Below are positions 26,099 to 35,739 of a stretch of DNA of 64,000 bases, one piece after another. Under the pieces are notes generated by a model. It was not told the DNA's origin. It was given only the letters and a program-made list of their open reading frames with translations, and searched no databases. Within the stretch, counting starts at the first letter, position 1. Each line of letters starts with the position of its first letter. This DNA comes from an uncultured Arachnia sp. (lineage in GTDB: Bacteria > Actinomycetota > Actinomycetes > Propionibacteriales > Propionibacteriaceae), in contig CANLTJ010000008.1 in the NCBI GenBank assembly GCA_947493995.1, positions 1-64,000 on the forward strand, given 5' to 3'. The position numbers and the translations under genes are program-made.

Positions 26099-26320
26099 AT
26101 GCCGTTGTCTGTTCGGCTAACCGAAGACGAAGAGGCGCGTTTGGACGCACTTGCGGCTCGCACTGGCCGGTCCAAGACCTTCTACGTGCGCCAGGCGGTC
26201 CAAGCTCACCTGGATGAGTTGGAAGAGTTGTACTGGGCCGACGAGGCCGTGCGCGGCTGGGAAGCCTCCGGCAAGAAGTCCCGCCCTGCCGAACAGTTGT
26301 GGAATGAGCTCGGAGTGTGA
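26099..26320 (+). CDS. RelB-like ribbon-helix-helix antitoxin
   Basis: 73 residues. SVRLTEDEEARLDALAARTG and SKTFYVRQAVQAHLDELE form a ribbon-helix-helix DNA-binding domain; the C-terminal KKSRPAEQLWNELGV is the toxin-binding tail. A strong Shine-Dalgarno sequence precedes it, giving more antitoxin than toxin. Overlaps the toxin gene by GTGA. Confidence 0.92.
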   Translation: MPLSVRLTEDEEARLDALAARTGRSKTFYVRQAVQAHLDELEELYWADEAVRGWEASGKKSRPAEQLWNELGV

Positions 26321-26580
26321 CTCACTGGCGCTTGGAGACCTCCCCACAGTTCGACAAGGAGGCCCGGAAGCTGGACCGGCAAGTGCTGCGTCGGGTGAAG
26401 ATCTATCTAGACGAGGTCTGCCACCTCGAAGACCCCCGCACCCGTGGCAAAGGACTGACCAGCGAGCTGAGTGGGTACTGGCGGTACCGGATCGGCGACT
26501 ACCGCGTGATCGTCGAGATTCGCGACCACGCCCTGGTGATCGTCGCGATCACCCTCGGGCATCGCTCGGACATCTACTGA
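26317..26580 (+). CDS. RelE/ParE-family toxin
   Basis: 87 residues. WRLETSPQFDKEARKLDRQV, the core RGKGLTSELSGYWRYRIGDYRVIVEI and VIVAITLGHRSDIY are typical of RelE mRNA interferases; Arg in YRIGDYR and the terminal RSDIY are in the expected catalytic area. GTG start overlapping the antitoxin stop. Intact. The 234 bp that follow up to 26814 contain no clear gene. Confidence 0.92.
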   Translation: MTHWRLETSPQFDKEARKLDRQVLRRVKIYLDEVCHLEDPRTRGKGLTSELSGYWRYRIGDYRVIVEIRDHALVIVAITLGHRSDIY

Positions 26581-26814
26581 ATGACCGACAAACACGCATA
26601 GGCGCTGCACAAGGGACACGGGATGCCCAAGCGCGTCCAGGGAGCGGACCTTCAGTCGTAGACGGTTGTACTCTTCGCCACTGTATCGATGGGGCCTGAA
26701 CAAGTGGCTTGCTGTCACCCGTCTTCAATCATCCATCAGCTACAACGGTCGAAGCTCAATGATCGCGACGCGGCCAGCCGGTCGTCGCCAGTTCTCCTCG
26801 ACAACCCTCTTGGG

Positions 26815-27669
26815 TCAGTACCAGAAGATCTGCAAAACATCGGGGTTCCGGGCGTGGACGATGGCCAGGAAGACCACCACGTCGAAAAGAAGGTGCACGC
26901 ACAGGACGTACAGCAGCGAGCGGGTCTTCATGAACAGGTACGCCTGCAGAAGCGCGAACGGCGTGGTGAGGAACGGCCCCCACGACTGGTAACCGAGTTC
27001 CCAGAGGAAACTGACGAAGATGATGGCCTGCAGCACGTTGGCGTAGCGGAAGGAGAAGTGCCGCATCAGCAGGGCGAAGATGGTGCAGATGAAGAAGAAC
27101 TCGTCCCAGCTGCCGACGAAGTTGACGCCCACGAAGAACCGCGCCACCTCGGTCCAGTCCTCCAGCAGGGGCCAGTTCGCGTAGGCCACCCCGCTGCGCA
27201 CGAAGTAGAACGGCAGCACCAGCCAGCCGACGGCTGGCACGGCCAGCAGGTAGGCCCACATGGGCTTGGTCCACTTCTCACCGGAGAGCCACTGGAAGCG
27301 GATGGAGTGATCCTCATAGCCGAACCGGCTCAACAGGTACGGCACCGCCACCGCCAGGCTGAGCACGGTGCCAAGCAGTGCGACATTGCTCCAGCTCACA
27401 TCCGCCCTCACCGAAACGGTGGAGACAATGACGAGACCGACGCTGATCAGCAGCAGATCGCGCAGCAGGACCCGGTCGAGCCATGTGGCAAGCGCGATGC
27501 CCGCCGCCATGACCAGGTATCCGAGGGCTGGAATCTCCAGCGCAAACAGGAAGAACGCGGACAGCGAGACGAGGAAGGCAGGAATCAGCGAAACGTTCAG
27601 GCCGGGACGTCGAGGCGTGATGCCGTGCGGGTCGGTGACACTGGCATACCGGTCCTGCACGTCCTCCAT
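26815..27669 (-). CDS. CPBP-like intramembrane protease homologue
   Basis: 284 residues with about eight membrane segments. The C-terminal half has the layout of a CPBP (Abi/CaaX) domain: SWDEFFFICTIFALLMRHF at motif 1, LWELGYQSWGPF at motif 2, and VHLLFDVVVF at motif 3. Motif 1 has WDEFFFI instead of the common EExxxR, so the Arg is absent. Activity therefore cannot be assumed. ATG 27669 is preferred over GTG 27675. Divergent from the glycan genes. Confidence 0.72.
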   Translation of the reverse strand: MEDVQDRYASVTDPHGITPRRPGLNVSLIPAFLVSLSAFFLFALEIPALGYLVMAAGIALATWLDRVLLRDLLLISVGLVIVSTVSVRADVSWSNVALLGTVLSLAVAVPYLLSRFGYEDHSIRFQWLSGEKWTKPMWAYLLAVPAVGWLVLPFYFVRSGVAYANWPLLEDWTEVARFFVGVNFVGSWDEFFFICTIFALLMRHFSFRYANVLQAIIFVSFLWELGYQSWGPFLTTPFALLQAYLFMKTRSLLYVLCVHLLFDVVVFLAIVHARNPDVLQIFWY

Positions 27670-27889
27670 CACCACTCCCGCCGTCGCGAATGAACGTCAG
27701 CCTAGCGGCACGCGTCGCCGAACAGGCCCCGACGGCGCCGCACCGAGCCTCTGCCTGCCGCACTGGTTCCGCAAGGTTCGGGCAGACTCGCGCGGGTGAT
27801 CCCGGCTATCAACCGGCGCGTGGCTAGCATGGCGGTCGTCACACATCGACCCGGCGCGGCCGGTGGCAATTCATCAGAGAGGAACACCC

Positions 27890-28882
27890 ATGCACGCTGG
27901 TTCACGGGTTCTGGTCACCGGCGGAGCGGGTTTCATCGGATCCCACCTGTGCCGCCGGCTGCTCGACGACGGTTACGACGTCATATGCGTGGACAACTTC
28001 TATTCGAGTTCGCGCGACAACGTGCTGCCGCTGTTGGAGAATCCACGCTTCGAGTTGCTGCGGCACGACGTGACGTTCCCGCTGTACGTCGAGGTGGACC
28101 AGATCTACTCGCTGGCCTGCCCGGCTTCACCGATCCACTACCAGCGCGATCCCGTCCAGACGACGAAAACCTCCGTGCACGGCTCGATCAACATGTTGGG
28201 CCTCGCCCGCCGCACCGGAGCGCGCATCCTGCTGGCCAGCACCAGCGAGGTGTACGGCGATCCCCAGCAGCACCCCCAGACCGAGGAGTACTGGGGAAAC
28301 GTCAACCCGATCGGTGTGCGGTCCTGCTACGACGAGGGCAAGCGGTGTGCCGAGACCCTGTTCTTCGACTACTGGCGCCAACACCGGACCCCCATCAAGA
28401 TCGCCCGGATCTTCAACACCTACGGGCCCAACATGCACCCCCTCGACGGCCGCGTCGTGTCCAGCTTCATCGTGCAGGCGCTGACGGGACAGCCGATCAC
28501 CATCTTCGGTAGTGGCCAACAGAGCCGGTCCTTCGCCTATGTCGACGACCTCGTCGAGGGCCTCATCAGGCTGATGAACAGCTCCGCCCACGTGACCGGT
28601 CCGATCAACCTGGGCAATCCGAACGAGTTCACCATCGCGGAGCTGGCCGAGCAGGTGATGGCCGCGACGGGGTGCGAGGTGCCGATCGACTACCGTCGGC
28701 TGCCTTCGGACGATCCGGTGTGTCGGCGTCCCGACATCACCAAGGCCCAGGAGCTGTTGGACTGGTCTCCCCATGTGTCGCTGGCCGTTGGACTGCCGAA
28801 GACGATCGACTACTTCCGCGACGTGCTGGCCAACCGATGGCCCGCGGGAAGCGAGCCGCCACGGTTCTCCCAGCCACTGTGA
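27890..28882 (+). CDS. UDP-glucuronate decarboxylase (UDP-xylose synthase)
   Basis: 330-residue extended SDR. NAD motif [43 protein letters not shown], and catalytic SCYDEGKR (Tyr-x3-Lys). The combination ACPASP, EVYGDP and YDEGKR is typical of UXS enzymes, which convert UDP-glucuronate to UDP-xylose. AGAGAGG precedes the ATG at 27890. It opens the glycan locus and would supply a pentose donor to the glycosyltransferases downstream. Confidence 0.9.
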   Translation: MHAGSRVLVTGGAGFIGSHLCRRLLDDGYDVICVDNFYSSSRDNVLPLLENPRFELLRHDVTFPLYVEVDQIYSLACPASPIHYQRDPVQTTKTSVHGSINMLGLARRTGARILLASTSEVYGDPQQHPQTEEYWGNVNPIGVRSCYDEGKRCAETLFFDYWRQHRTPIKIARIFNTYGPNMHPLDGRVVSSFIVQALTGQPITIFGSGQQSRSFAYVDDLVEGLIRLMNSSAHVTGPINLGNPNEFTIAELAEQVMAATGCEVPIDYRRLPSDDPVCRRPDITKAQELLDWSPHVSLAVGLPKTIDYFRDVLANRWPAGSEPPRFSQPL

Positions 28883-28994
28883 CCTCGTCGGGTGACATTT
28901 CCATGGTCGGAGCGTGTTGAATGCGGGAAGTGTGGACACTTCCTATACGTTGGACCTAGTCGAAGTGCAGTCGAAACACAGTTGCGGAGAACCG

Positions 28995-30650
28995 ATGCCC
29001 CACCCGGTCGTAGTGATTGGCGCCGGTCCAGCCGGACTGACCGCTGCCCTCCGCCTCGTCCAGGCCGGCCGCGACGCGATCGTGCTGGAAGCCGACAACG
29101 CCGTCGGTGGCATCAGCCAGACCGTGGAACGCGAAGGCTGGCGCTTCGACATCGGCGGCCACCGCTTCTTCACGAAAGTGCCGGCGGTGGAGAAGTTGTG
29201 GAGGGAGATTCTTCCATCTGAGGACTTCCTCACGCGTCCCCGGCTGAGCCGCATCTTCTACCGCGGCAAGTTCTACGACTACCCCATCCGGCCGCTGAAT
29301 GCGCTGCGCAACCTCGGCGTGGTGGAGGCCGTGCGATGCGTGGCGTCCTACGCCTGGATCAAGATCAACCCCCGACGCGACCCATCGTCGCTGGAGGACT
29401 ACATCGTCAACAACTACGGCGTGCGGCTCTACCAGCACTTCTTCAAGTCCTACAACGAGAAGGTGTGGGGCATTTCCCCCGCGCAGCTCTCGGCGGACTG
29501 GGGTGCGCAGAGAATCAAGGGCATGTCGCTGTGGACCGCGGTCACCAGTCCCGTCATGGGCCGAATCCGCTCGAAGCTTGCACGAAAGGGCCGGACGAGT
29601 TCGAAGGCCGGGCAGGTCACCAGTCTCATCGAGGAGTTCCAGTACCCCCGCCTCGGCCCTGGAATGATGTGGGAGAAGTGCCGCGACCTCGTCGAGGAAG
29701 CTGGCGGCCACGTCATCATGGGGGCCCGCGTCGCGCAGATTGAGCTGCAGGACGGGCACGCGGTCGCCGTTCACGCCGTCATCGACGGCGTGCCCCAGAC
29801 GCTGGAATGCTCGGAGGTGATTTCGTCGATGCCGATGACCGAGCTCGTGCGTGCCATCGATCCACCCGCTCCCGAGCCCGTCCTCGACGCCTCCCGAGAG
29901 CTGTCGTTTCGCGACTTCCTGACGGTGGCGCTCGTCGTCAATCAGAAGGAAAGCTTCCCCGACAACTGGATCTACATCCACGACCCCAGCGTGCACGTCG
30001 GGCGAATCCAGAACTTCGGCAACTGGTCCCCCGAACTGGTCAAGGAGGGATTGACATGCCTGGGGCTCGAGTTCTTCGTGCACGAGGGGGACGGGCTGTG
30101 GAGCCGCAGCGACGAGGAACTGGTGGCTCTCGCCACCGATGAGTTGGTTCAGCTGGGTCTCGCCCCCCGTGGCAGCGTGCTGCACGGCTACGCCGTCCGC
30201 GTCCCCAAGGCCTACCCCGTCTACGACACCGGATACGGCGAACACGTCGACGTGTTGCGCCACTATCTCGACGAGTCCGCTCACAACGTCTGGCCGATCG
30301 GCCGCAACGGCATGCACCGCTACAACAACCAGGACCATTCAATGCTGACGGCCATGCTCACGGTGGAGAACATCCTGGGCGCCGATCACGACATCTGGGC
30401 GGTCAACGTCGAGGCGGACTACCACGAGACGAACGAGGGCAACCCGACGGCGGCCACCCCGGCCGACGACGTGGAGGCCGACGAAGCGCAGCTGCCCGAG
30501 GACATCGACGAGAGCACTCCGGGCACCGCCGGGGCAGGTTCGCAGGATTCTGTCTCAAAGGAGTTCCGCGCCCCACGCAGCGGACGCGACGCCCCCATCG
30601 TGCCGCGCCGCTCCGCCAGCGAGCACGCTGAGGACCGACGCGTCGCCTGA
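28995..30650 (+). CDS. NAD(P)/FAD-dependent oxidoreductase of glycan clusters
   Basis: 551 residues. FAD motif VVVIGAGPAGLTAALRL and ADNAVGGISQTVEREGWRFD, then DIGGHRFFTK and YDYPIRPLNALRNLG, which place it in the protoporphyrinogen-oxidase/UDP-galactopyranose-mutase-like superfamily often found in polysaccharide clusters. The last 60 residues are acidic and low-complexity. The ATG at 28995 is chosen because the FAD motif starts right after it. Substrate not known; a nucleotide-sugar or sugar-ring modification is an inference from context. Confidence 0.8.
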   Translation: MPHPVVVIGAGPAGLTAALRLVQAGRDAIVLEADNAVGGISQTVEREGWRFDIGGHRFFTKVPAVEKLWREILPSEDFLTRPRLSRIFYRGKFYDYPIRPLNALRNLGVVEAVRCVASYAWIKINPRRDPSSLEDYIVNNYGVRLYQHFFKSYNEKVWGISPAQLSADWGAQRIKGMSLWTAVTSPVMGRIRSKLARKGRTSSKAGQVTSLIEEFQYPRLGPGMMWEKCRDLVEEAGGHVIMGARVAQIELQDGHAVAVHAVIDGVPQTLECSEVISSMPMTELVRAIDPPAPEPVLDASRELSFRDFLTVALVVNQKESFPDNWIYIHDPSVHVGRIQNFGNWSPELVKEGLTCLGLEFFVHEGDGLWSRSDEELVALATDELVQLGLAPRGSVLHGYAVRVPKAYPVYDTGYGEHVDVLRHYLDESAHNVWPIGRNGMHRYNNQDHSMLTAMLTVENILGADHDIWAVNVEADYHETNEGNPTAATPADDVEADEAQLPEDIDESTPGTAGAGSQDSVSKEFRAPRSGRDAPIVPRRSASEHAEDRRVA

Positions 30651-30659
30651 GCCGCACGC

Positions 30660-31508
30660 TCAGCGCAGGATGCCGGCGCGCTCGAAGTTGTCGTGACCGA
30701 TGGCGCGCACAACGCCCGCGTCGCCGATCGAGCTGACGAGATGTTGCCAGGCAATTGCCGGCGTCGTCAGCGGCGCGTCGGAACCCAACAGCAGTTTCTC
30801 GCCCACGGCTTCGGCAGCACGGGCACAGAATGCGCTGTCCCAGATGCCCGAGGTGTCGAGGTAGATCCGGGGGTGTGCCTTGGCCACCTCGATGGCCTGA
30901 GTGAGGAGGCGTTCCTCGTGGGGGAAAGCGCCAAGATGGGCGATGATCACCGGGCCGGTGGTGCGGGGAAGGAGGCGGCGGGCAATCCAGCCGGCGGTGA
31001 CGAAACGGCCACCGTGGATCACGATGGGCAACCGGCGATCAGCGATCTGTTCGAGCTGGCTCGTCGGTGGCAGCCCGTCGAGGTGCGGGAGAAGTTTCAC
31101 CCCGCCGAAGCCGTCGAGGGACTCGTCGGGCAGATCGCTGGGCCGCGGCGCGCGGCGCGCCCAGCGGCGAACCTGCCAGGGCAGCGGCGGCCACTGCGCC
31201 AGCGGAACAGCCGCGCCACCCAGCCGGGCAAAGGCGGCCACGCGTCCGTTCGTGCTGGGCGCCCAGTCGCGCAGTGCGGCGTTGGCGGTAGCGTAGCCGT
31301 CGGTGCGGAAGGGCGGGAATGCCGCGGCTCGGGTGACCCCCGCGACGGCCATGTGGCGCTGGTACTCCTCGCCGTCGAAGTTGGGGTAGTAGATCTCACC
31401 GGAATCGCTGGAGCCCAGGTGCACGTGCACGTCGGTCAACGGGTACTCCGGCGGCGCGCTGGGCGGAGTGCTGAGGGAGAACTTCGGCTTGCTCGACGGG
31501 CTAGACAT
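30660..31508 (-). CDS. Amidohydrolase-family protein AH1 of the glycan locus
   Basis: 282-residue TIM-barrel amidohydrolase-2-like protein. Metal and catalytic positions are present: DVHVHL (His28, His30), IVIHGG, VIIAHLGAFPHEE, and GSDAPL with Asp at residue 244. It is clearly paralogous to AH2 at 38128: both share FPP.RTDGYA.AN, the FARLGG segment and LLPH.DG. Last gene of the minus-strand operon; its ATG overlaps the GT4 stop by 8 nt. Substrate unknown; possible roles are glycan deacylation or hydrolysis of a cyclic intermediate. Confidence 0.82.
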   Translation of the reverse strand: MSSPSSKPKFSLSTPPSAPPEYPLTDVHVHLGSSDSGEIYYPNFDGEEYQRHMAVAGVTRAAAFPPFRTDGYATANAALRDWAPSTNGRVAAFARLGGAAVPLAQWPPLPWQVRRWARRAPRPSDLPDESLDGFGGVKLLPHLDGLPPTSQLEQIADRRLPIVIHGGRFVTAGWIARRLLPRTTGPVIIAHLGAFPHEERLLTQAIEVAKAHPRIYLDTSGIWDSAFCARAAEAVGEKLLLGSDAPLTTPAIAWQHLVSSIGDAGVVRAIGHDNFERAGILR

Positions 31509-32718
31509 GGGCACCCACCGCGGCGTAGACATCGGCGTAGCGACGCACCTCGTTGGCCCAGGACCGGTCACCCAGGTCAGCGGGGACCGGCGATCGCCAG
31601 CTGTCTTCGGCGAAGGCAAGAATTCCCTCGGCTAGTCCTTCCGGGGTGGCGGGGACGAACCGCACGCCGGGGCGTCCGTTGAGGAGTTCACGCATGGCGG
31701 GTAGGTCCGTGGCCAGCAGCGGTAGTCCGGCGGCGAGGGCCTCGAGCGGCTTCAGGGGAGTGGTGTCGCTGGCCACCGCGGCCGGGCCCCGGGAGATGAT
31801 GAAGAGGTCCAGCTCTGAGTACAGGGCGCGCAGCTCGGTGAGGCTGAGGAAACCGGGCAGGGAGACGACGTCGCGCAGGCCGAGTTCGTCGACGAGGCTG
31901 TTGATGCGTTCCCAGTCACGTCCGGCCCCTGCCAGCACCACCTGAAGCGTGAGGCCTGTGGCGGCGAGTTTCGGTGCCGCCTTGGCGACGGCATGCAGCA
32001 ACCCGTCGAGGCCCTCAATAGCCTCGAACGTGGTCGCGTACCCGACGCGGACGACGCCGGGTTCAAGGTGGTGCTCGACGGGCGTCCACAGCGTGGTGTC
32101 CACGGCGTTGCGGATCACGTGGACCTTCTGGGGGGCCACTCCGGCGTTCAGTAAGCGGGCGGCCAGCCCGGAGCTGATCGTCACCACCTGATCGGCCGAA
32201 CGCGCAAGGGCCATCTCCAAGCTGTTCTGGCGGTGCCCCCGCAGACGGAAGTAGGGGTTCCGGGCATCGAGGTCGTAATCGCCGTTGAAGCAGCGCACCT
32301 CGTAGACGAACGGCACCTTGAAGTCCTTGGCCACGGCTTGGGCCGAGCGCCCGACGAATGCCGGATGGTGGGCGTGGATGACATCGGGACGCACCTCTTC
32401 CACCAGCTCGGACAGCCCGCGGCGGAACTCACCCTCGACACCGGGAGCCAATCCCAGCGTGGGGCGCTGAAGGCGCCTGAGAAGGGTCCGGGCTGCACCC
32501 GAAGCCGCTGGAACGGACTGGACCTGATGCTGATCGGGCCCCCAGCCGTTTGCCCGCAGTGTCGGGTCCTGGGCGTGGGCGAACACCGGGAACGGTGACA
32601 CCGCCACCTCGGTCTCAATCCCCAACTCGCGCCGCTGGGCGTGCACGATGTTGCGGGAGCGGGCGGTGTAGCCGTCCACGTGCGGCCAGCCGTAGTTCAC
32701 GACGTGCAGAACTTTCAT
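31501..32718 (-). CDS. GT4 glycosyltransferase of the minus-strand glycan operon
   Basis: 405 residues, GT-B fold. N-terminal MKVLHVVNYGWPHVDGYTAR with the acceptor-side Gly-Tyr-Thr; VIHAHHPAFVGRSAQ; C-terminal donor site PLKPLEALAAGLPLLATD (E-x7-E region). The start resembles exosortase-associated sugar transferases, which also begin with VLHV...GYT. Starts directly after the ABC transporter stop (TAA|ATG). Paralogue of the GT4 at 36845. Cytoplasmic or membrane-peripheral. Confidence 0.88.
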   Translation of the reverse strand: MKVLHVVNYGWPHVDGYTARSRNIVHAQRRELGIETEVAVSPFPVFAHAQDPTLRANGWGPDQHQVQSVPAASGAARTLLRRLQRPTLGLAPGVEGEFRRGLSELVEEVRPDVIHAHHPAFVGRSAQAVAKDFKVPFVYEVRCFNGDYDLDARNPYFRLRGHRQNSLEMALARSADQVVTISSGLAARLLNAGVAPQKVHVIRNAVDTTLWTPVEHHLEPGVVRVGYATTFEAIEGLDGLLHAVAKAAPKLAATGLTLQVVLAGAGRDWERINSLVDELGLRDVVSLPGFLSLTELRALYSELDLFIISRGPAAVASDTTPLKPLEALAAGLPLLATDLPAMRELLNGRPGVRFVPATPEGLAEGILAFAEDSWRSPVPADLGDRSWANEVRRYADVYAAVGAHV

Positions 32719-34494
32719 TTACACGGCCTCTCGATCGGCGATGGTGAGGGCAGTTGAGCCCGGAACACTGACCAGGCCCCATTGTTCCTCGGCGAATTCG
32801 GTCCACGGGCAGCCGCGGTGGGAGATGACCAGCGTGATGCGTTGGCGGCACCAATCCAACAAGCGTTCCTGGACGACTCGTTCGGTGGCGATGTCCAGTG
32901 AGCTGGTGGCCTCGTCCAGGATGATGACGTCCGGGTTGCGATGGATTGCGCGGGCCAGCTGGACCAGTTGGGCCTGGCCGCTGGACAGGCCCGTGCCGTT
33001 GGGGCCCACGACGTCCTCGTCGACGGCGAATGGCAGCATCCCGCCGGTCACCTGGTGGACGAAGTCGGATATCTCGGCCAGGTCGGCGTCGCTGTGTTCG
33101 GCGGTGCTGTCGAAGTTGCTCGTCGGATCGCTGTCGAGCAGCAGGTTGTCCAGCACCGATCCGGCCACCAGGACCGGCTTGCTCCCGACGTACAGAATCC
33201 GCCCGGGGTGGATGTCGGCGGTGGAGCGAACCTGCTCGGCTCCGCCGAGGATGTCGACGTGGCCGGTGCTTGGGGTCAGTACCCCGGCCAGCAGCATGGC
33301 CAGCGTCGATTTACCGGCCCCGGTAGCGGCGGTCAGGGCGGCGGGTCGGCCTCGCTCAAGACGCAGATTGACCTCCGCGAGTGTGGGCGGTTCGCCGGAG
33401 TAGGCAAACCCCAGGTCAACCGCCTGCACGGCTGTGATGATGTCCTCGGGTCGGCGCTCCGGCAGCGGCGCAGTGGCATGCGGGTTGTCCCAGAAGGCCA
33501 TCAAGCGGCGACCCGCGGTGGCGGTCTCGGCCAGGCCGGCGGCGTAGTCGCCGAGAGCGGCGACGGCCGCCAGGAGCTGGCCAAGGACGAACAGGATTGC
33601 CACCAGGGAGCCAATCTGCAGCCCGGACTGCACCACCAGGAGGCCGCCGGTCAGTACCACCGCGAGGAGGACGAGCGCTCCGAGGCTGGAGATGGTCGCT
33701 CGCATGGAGGCCGTGATGACGCCTTGGGCGCGGGCGGTCTCGGCGAACTCGCGGTGCGCCCCCAGGAATCGTCGGACGAACAGATCACCGAGGCCGAACT
33801 GGCGGGCGACGATCACACGCTCCACCTCGACGACGTCGCGGCCTCGCTGCGACACCGCCGAGAGCCGGGCGAATCGCTGCAGCGTCAACGCCAAGTGGCG
33901 GCGGACCGACGTGAGGATGGCCAGCGTGACTATCAGGCCGAGCACGATCAGCACCACCATCAACGGCGGGGACAGCCAGGCGGTGACGGCCAGGGCGGCC
34001 ACCACCCAGGCGATCAGCACGGTCAGTTGGCTGACCGATTCCAGCAGGAAGCGGTAGGCGAAATCGATGTCGGTCATCAGGACCTCCCGTAGCCCGGCCA
34101 TGGGCGTGGCAGTGAGATCCTCGATGTCGGCGTCGTGCAGGTGGTGGGAGAGCCGATCCACGGCCCTCTCTCGTGCCCCGACCGCCAGAGTTTCCTGCCT
34201 TCGGTGCCGCGCCCGGACGACGACGAACGTCAACCCAGTCGCCAGGACAGCGGCCACCGTGGTCCAGACCGGGAACCCCTCCTCCGGTGCACTGACGGTG
34301 ATGAGGAGTTGGCGAGCCGCGAGGGCGACGATCACCTGGACTGCCACCTCGGCCAGGGTCAGCATTATCAGCAGGAGAATCGAGCGTCGACCGCCCGGCA
34401 GCTCCTCCAGAAGTCGGCGCGCACTGGCGAGGGTGTCGCTGGCCCGGGCGCTGTCGGCAATCAGGATGTCGCGATCGATTCCGCGCGCGCTCAT
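32719..34494 (-). CDS. ABC exporter half-transporter of the glycan locus
   Basis: 591 residues: six membrane segments in the first 330 residues, then a nucleotide-binding domain with ALTAATGAGKST as Walker A (first Gly replaced by Ala), LSSGQAQLVQLARAI as signature, DVIILDEATSSLD as Walker B with catalytic Glu, and TLVISHR. It would work as a homodimer. Overlaps the GT2 stop by ATGA and abuts the GT4 start. In this setting it is the likely exporter or flippase of the product. Confidence 0.88.
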   Translation of the reverse strand: MSARGIDRDILIADSARASDTLASARRLLEELPGGRRSILLLIMLTLAEVAVQVIVALAARQLLITVSAPEEGFPVWTTVAAVLATGLTFVVVRARHRRQETLAVGARERAVDRLSHHLHDADIEDLTATPMAGLREVLMTDIDFAYRFLLESVSQLTVLIAWVVAALAVTAWLSPPLMVVLIVLGLIVTLAILTSVRRHLALTLQRFARLSAVSQRGRDVVEVERVIVARQFGLGDLFVRRFLGAHREFAETARAQGVITASMRATISSLGALVLLAVVLTGGLLVVQSGLQIGSLVAILFVLGQLLAAVAALGDYAAGLAETATAGRRLMAFWDNPHATAPLPERRPEDIITAVQAVDLGFAYSGEPPTLAEVNLRLERGRPAALTAATGAGKSTLAMLLAGVLTPSTGHVDILGGAEQVRSTADIHPGRILYVGSKPVLVAGSVLDNLLLDSDPTSNFDSTAEHSDADLAEISDFVHQVTGGMLPFAVDEDVVGPNGTGLSSGQAQLVQLARAIHRNPDVIILDEATSSLDIATERVVQERLLDWCRQRITLVISHRGCPWTEFAEEQWGLVSVPGSTALTIADREAV

Positions 34495-35579
34495 CCATTC
34501 ACTCCCTGCTCTGCTGGGTCGTCGGCGGCCAGCTCCTCAACCGGCCGGAGCCGCGGCTGGGGAGGCTGCCGTAATCCCACCCGTTCGGCGGCCACCGCAG
34601 CAGTGCCGACGGCCAGACCGGCGATGGAAACTCCGTAATGTGCCAGCCGCCACGGCACGGCTCGGGCAGCGAACCCCACACCCCGCAGCCCTGCCAGGCC
34701 CCGCAGGAGTGGCGCGTCGAGGGCCACCGCGGAGGCGAGGCTGCCCGCTCCCCCGAGGAGGGCCCACCGGCCGTACCGGGGTGCACCCGCCAGTGCTGCA
34801 ACGCCGACGGCGGTGAGGACGAGCTGGGCCCGCGCGTTGCGTTCGGTACCCAGATCGTCCAGCAGGGTCTTGGAGCGCAGGATGAGTTTCGTCCAGGGCA
34901 CTGCCCGATCCAGCAGATCGGTGCGCACCAACCCCGTCGCCGTCCACTCCTTGAGGTGGGTGACCTGCAGACGAGGATCGAGGTCCACGCGATAGCCAGC
35001 TGAGGTGAGCCGATAGCCCAGCTCGATGTCCTCAATGCAGGGCCGCTCGTAGGATTCATCGAACCCGCCGACGGCGGCGAAGGCGCTGCGCCGCACGACG
35101 CCGCACGCTCCCCAGAAGCTGTTCACCCGGGTTGCTGCTCGTTGGTGTACGAGATGGTGCACCAGGTTCTTGTACTGGCTGATGAAGCCGGGATCGCCGG
35201 GAGATGCGTCGTAGGAACCGAAGACCGCGTCTGCCGCGGCGCTCTCGGCGCCCACCCGGGCCCAGGCCCGCTCGCAGGCGTCGGGGGCAAGGATCACGTC
35301 GGAATCGACGAAGAACAGCACCGGTGACGTGGTGGCTGCCACCCCGGTGTTGCGTGCGGCGGCCGGTCCTCCCCGGAACGGCTGCACGACAAGGCGTGCA
35401 CCCGCTGCACGGACGGCTTGGGAGAGCTCGGGATCCGCTCCAGCCGCCGGTCCGTCGGCGACCACGACGAACTCCGCCGGTGGCTGGGTCTGGGAGGCGA
35501 CTCCTGCCAGGCACGCTTCGAGAATCGGTCCTCCGCGATGGGCGGGAACGATGATCGCTAGCGCGGGCGTGGAGGGCAT
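34491..35579 (-). CDS. GT2 glycosyltransferase, first gene of minus-strand glycan operon
   Basis: 362 residues. GT-A fold: LAIIVPAHRGGPILEACLAG, the RNTGVAATTSPVLFFVDSDV metal-binding DxD-type region (FVDSD), and IEDIELGYRL as the catalytic ED motif. Two or three hydrophobic segments at the C-terminus suggest membrane association. A possible -10 (TATATT, 35654-35649) lies about 70 nt upstream on the minus strand. Confidence 0.88.
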   Translation of the reverse strand: MPSTPALAIIVPAHRGGPILEACLAGVASQTQPPAEFVVVADGPAAGADPELSQAVRAAGARLVVQPFRGGPAAARNTGVAATTSPVLFFVDSDVILAPDACERAWARVGAESAAADAVFGSYDASPGDPGFISQYKNLVHHLVHQRAATRVNSFWGACGVVRRSAFAAVGGFDESYERPCIEDIELGYRLTSAGYRVDLDPRLQVTHLKEWTATGLVRTDLLDRAVPWTKLILRSKTLLDDLGTERNARAQLVLTAVGVAALAGAPRYGRWALLGGAGSLASAVALDAPLLRGLAGLRGVGFAARAVPWRLAHYGVSIAGLAVGTAAVAAERVGLRQPPQPRLRPVEELAADDPAEQGVNG

Positions 35580-35727
35580 GTGAAGACCAATCGTGGCTGG
35601 GGGTGGCCGCTGGGAGGTTTGAGGATGGTTCGTGTCCAGGACGTTAGCAATATAGCGCCGTCGTGCGTTGCACCCCTCGTTGCGAGTCCCGCGGCACGGT
35701 CTGATCAGGGGGAAGCATCTGATCGTG

Positions 35728-35733
35728 TAGCGT
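35728..35733 (+). promoter_or_regulatory. -10 box in front of the 33-aa ORF
   Basis: TAGCGT followed by GAATTT and the GTG at 35740. This would give a leaderless mRNA for the small ORF and the operon behind it. Confidence 0.45.
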
Positions 35734-35739
35734 GAATTT

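Noticed and set aside
32941..34092. 383-aa plus-strand frame opposite the ABC exporter
   Set aside because: Gln/Asp/Arg-rich shadow; the minus strand has all ABC motifs.
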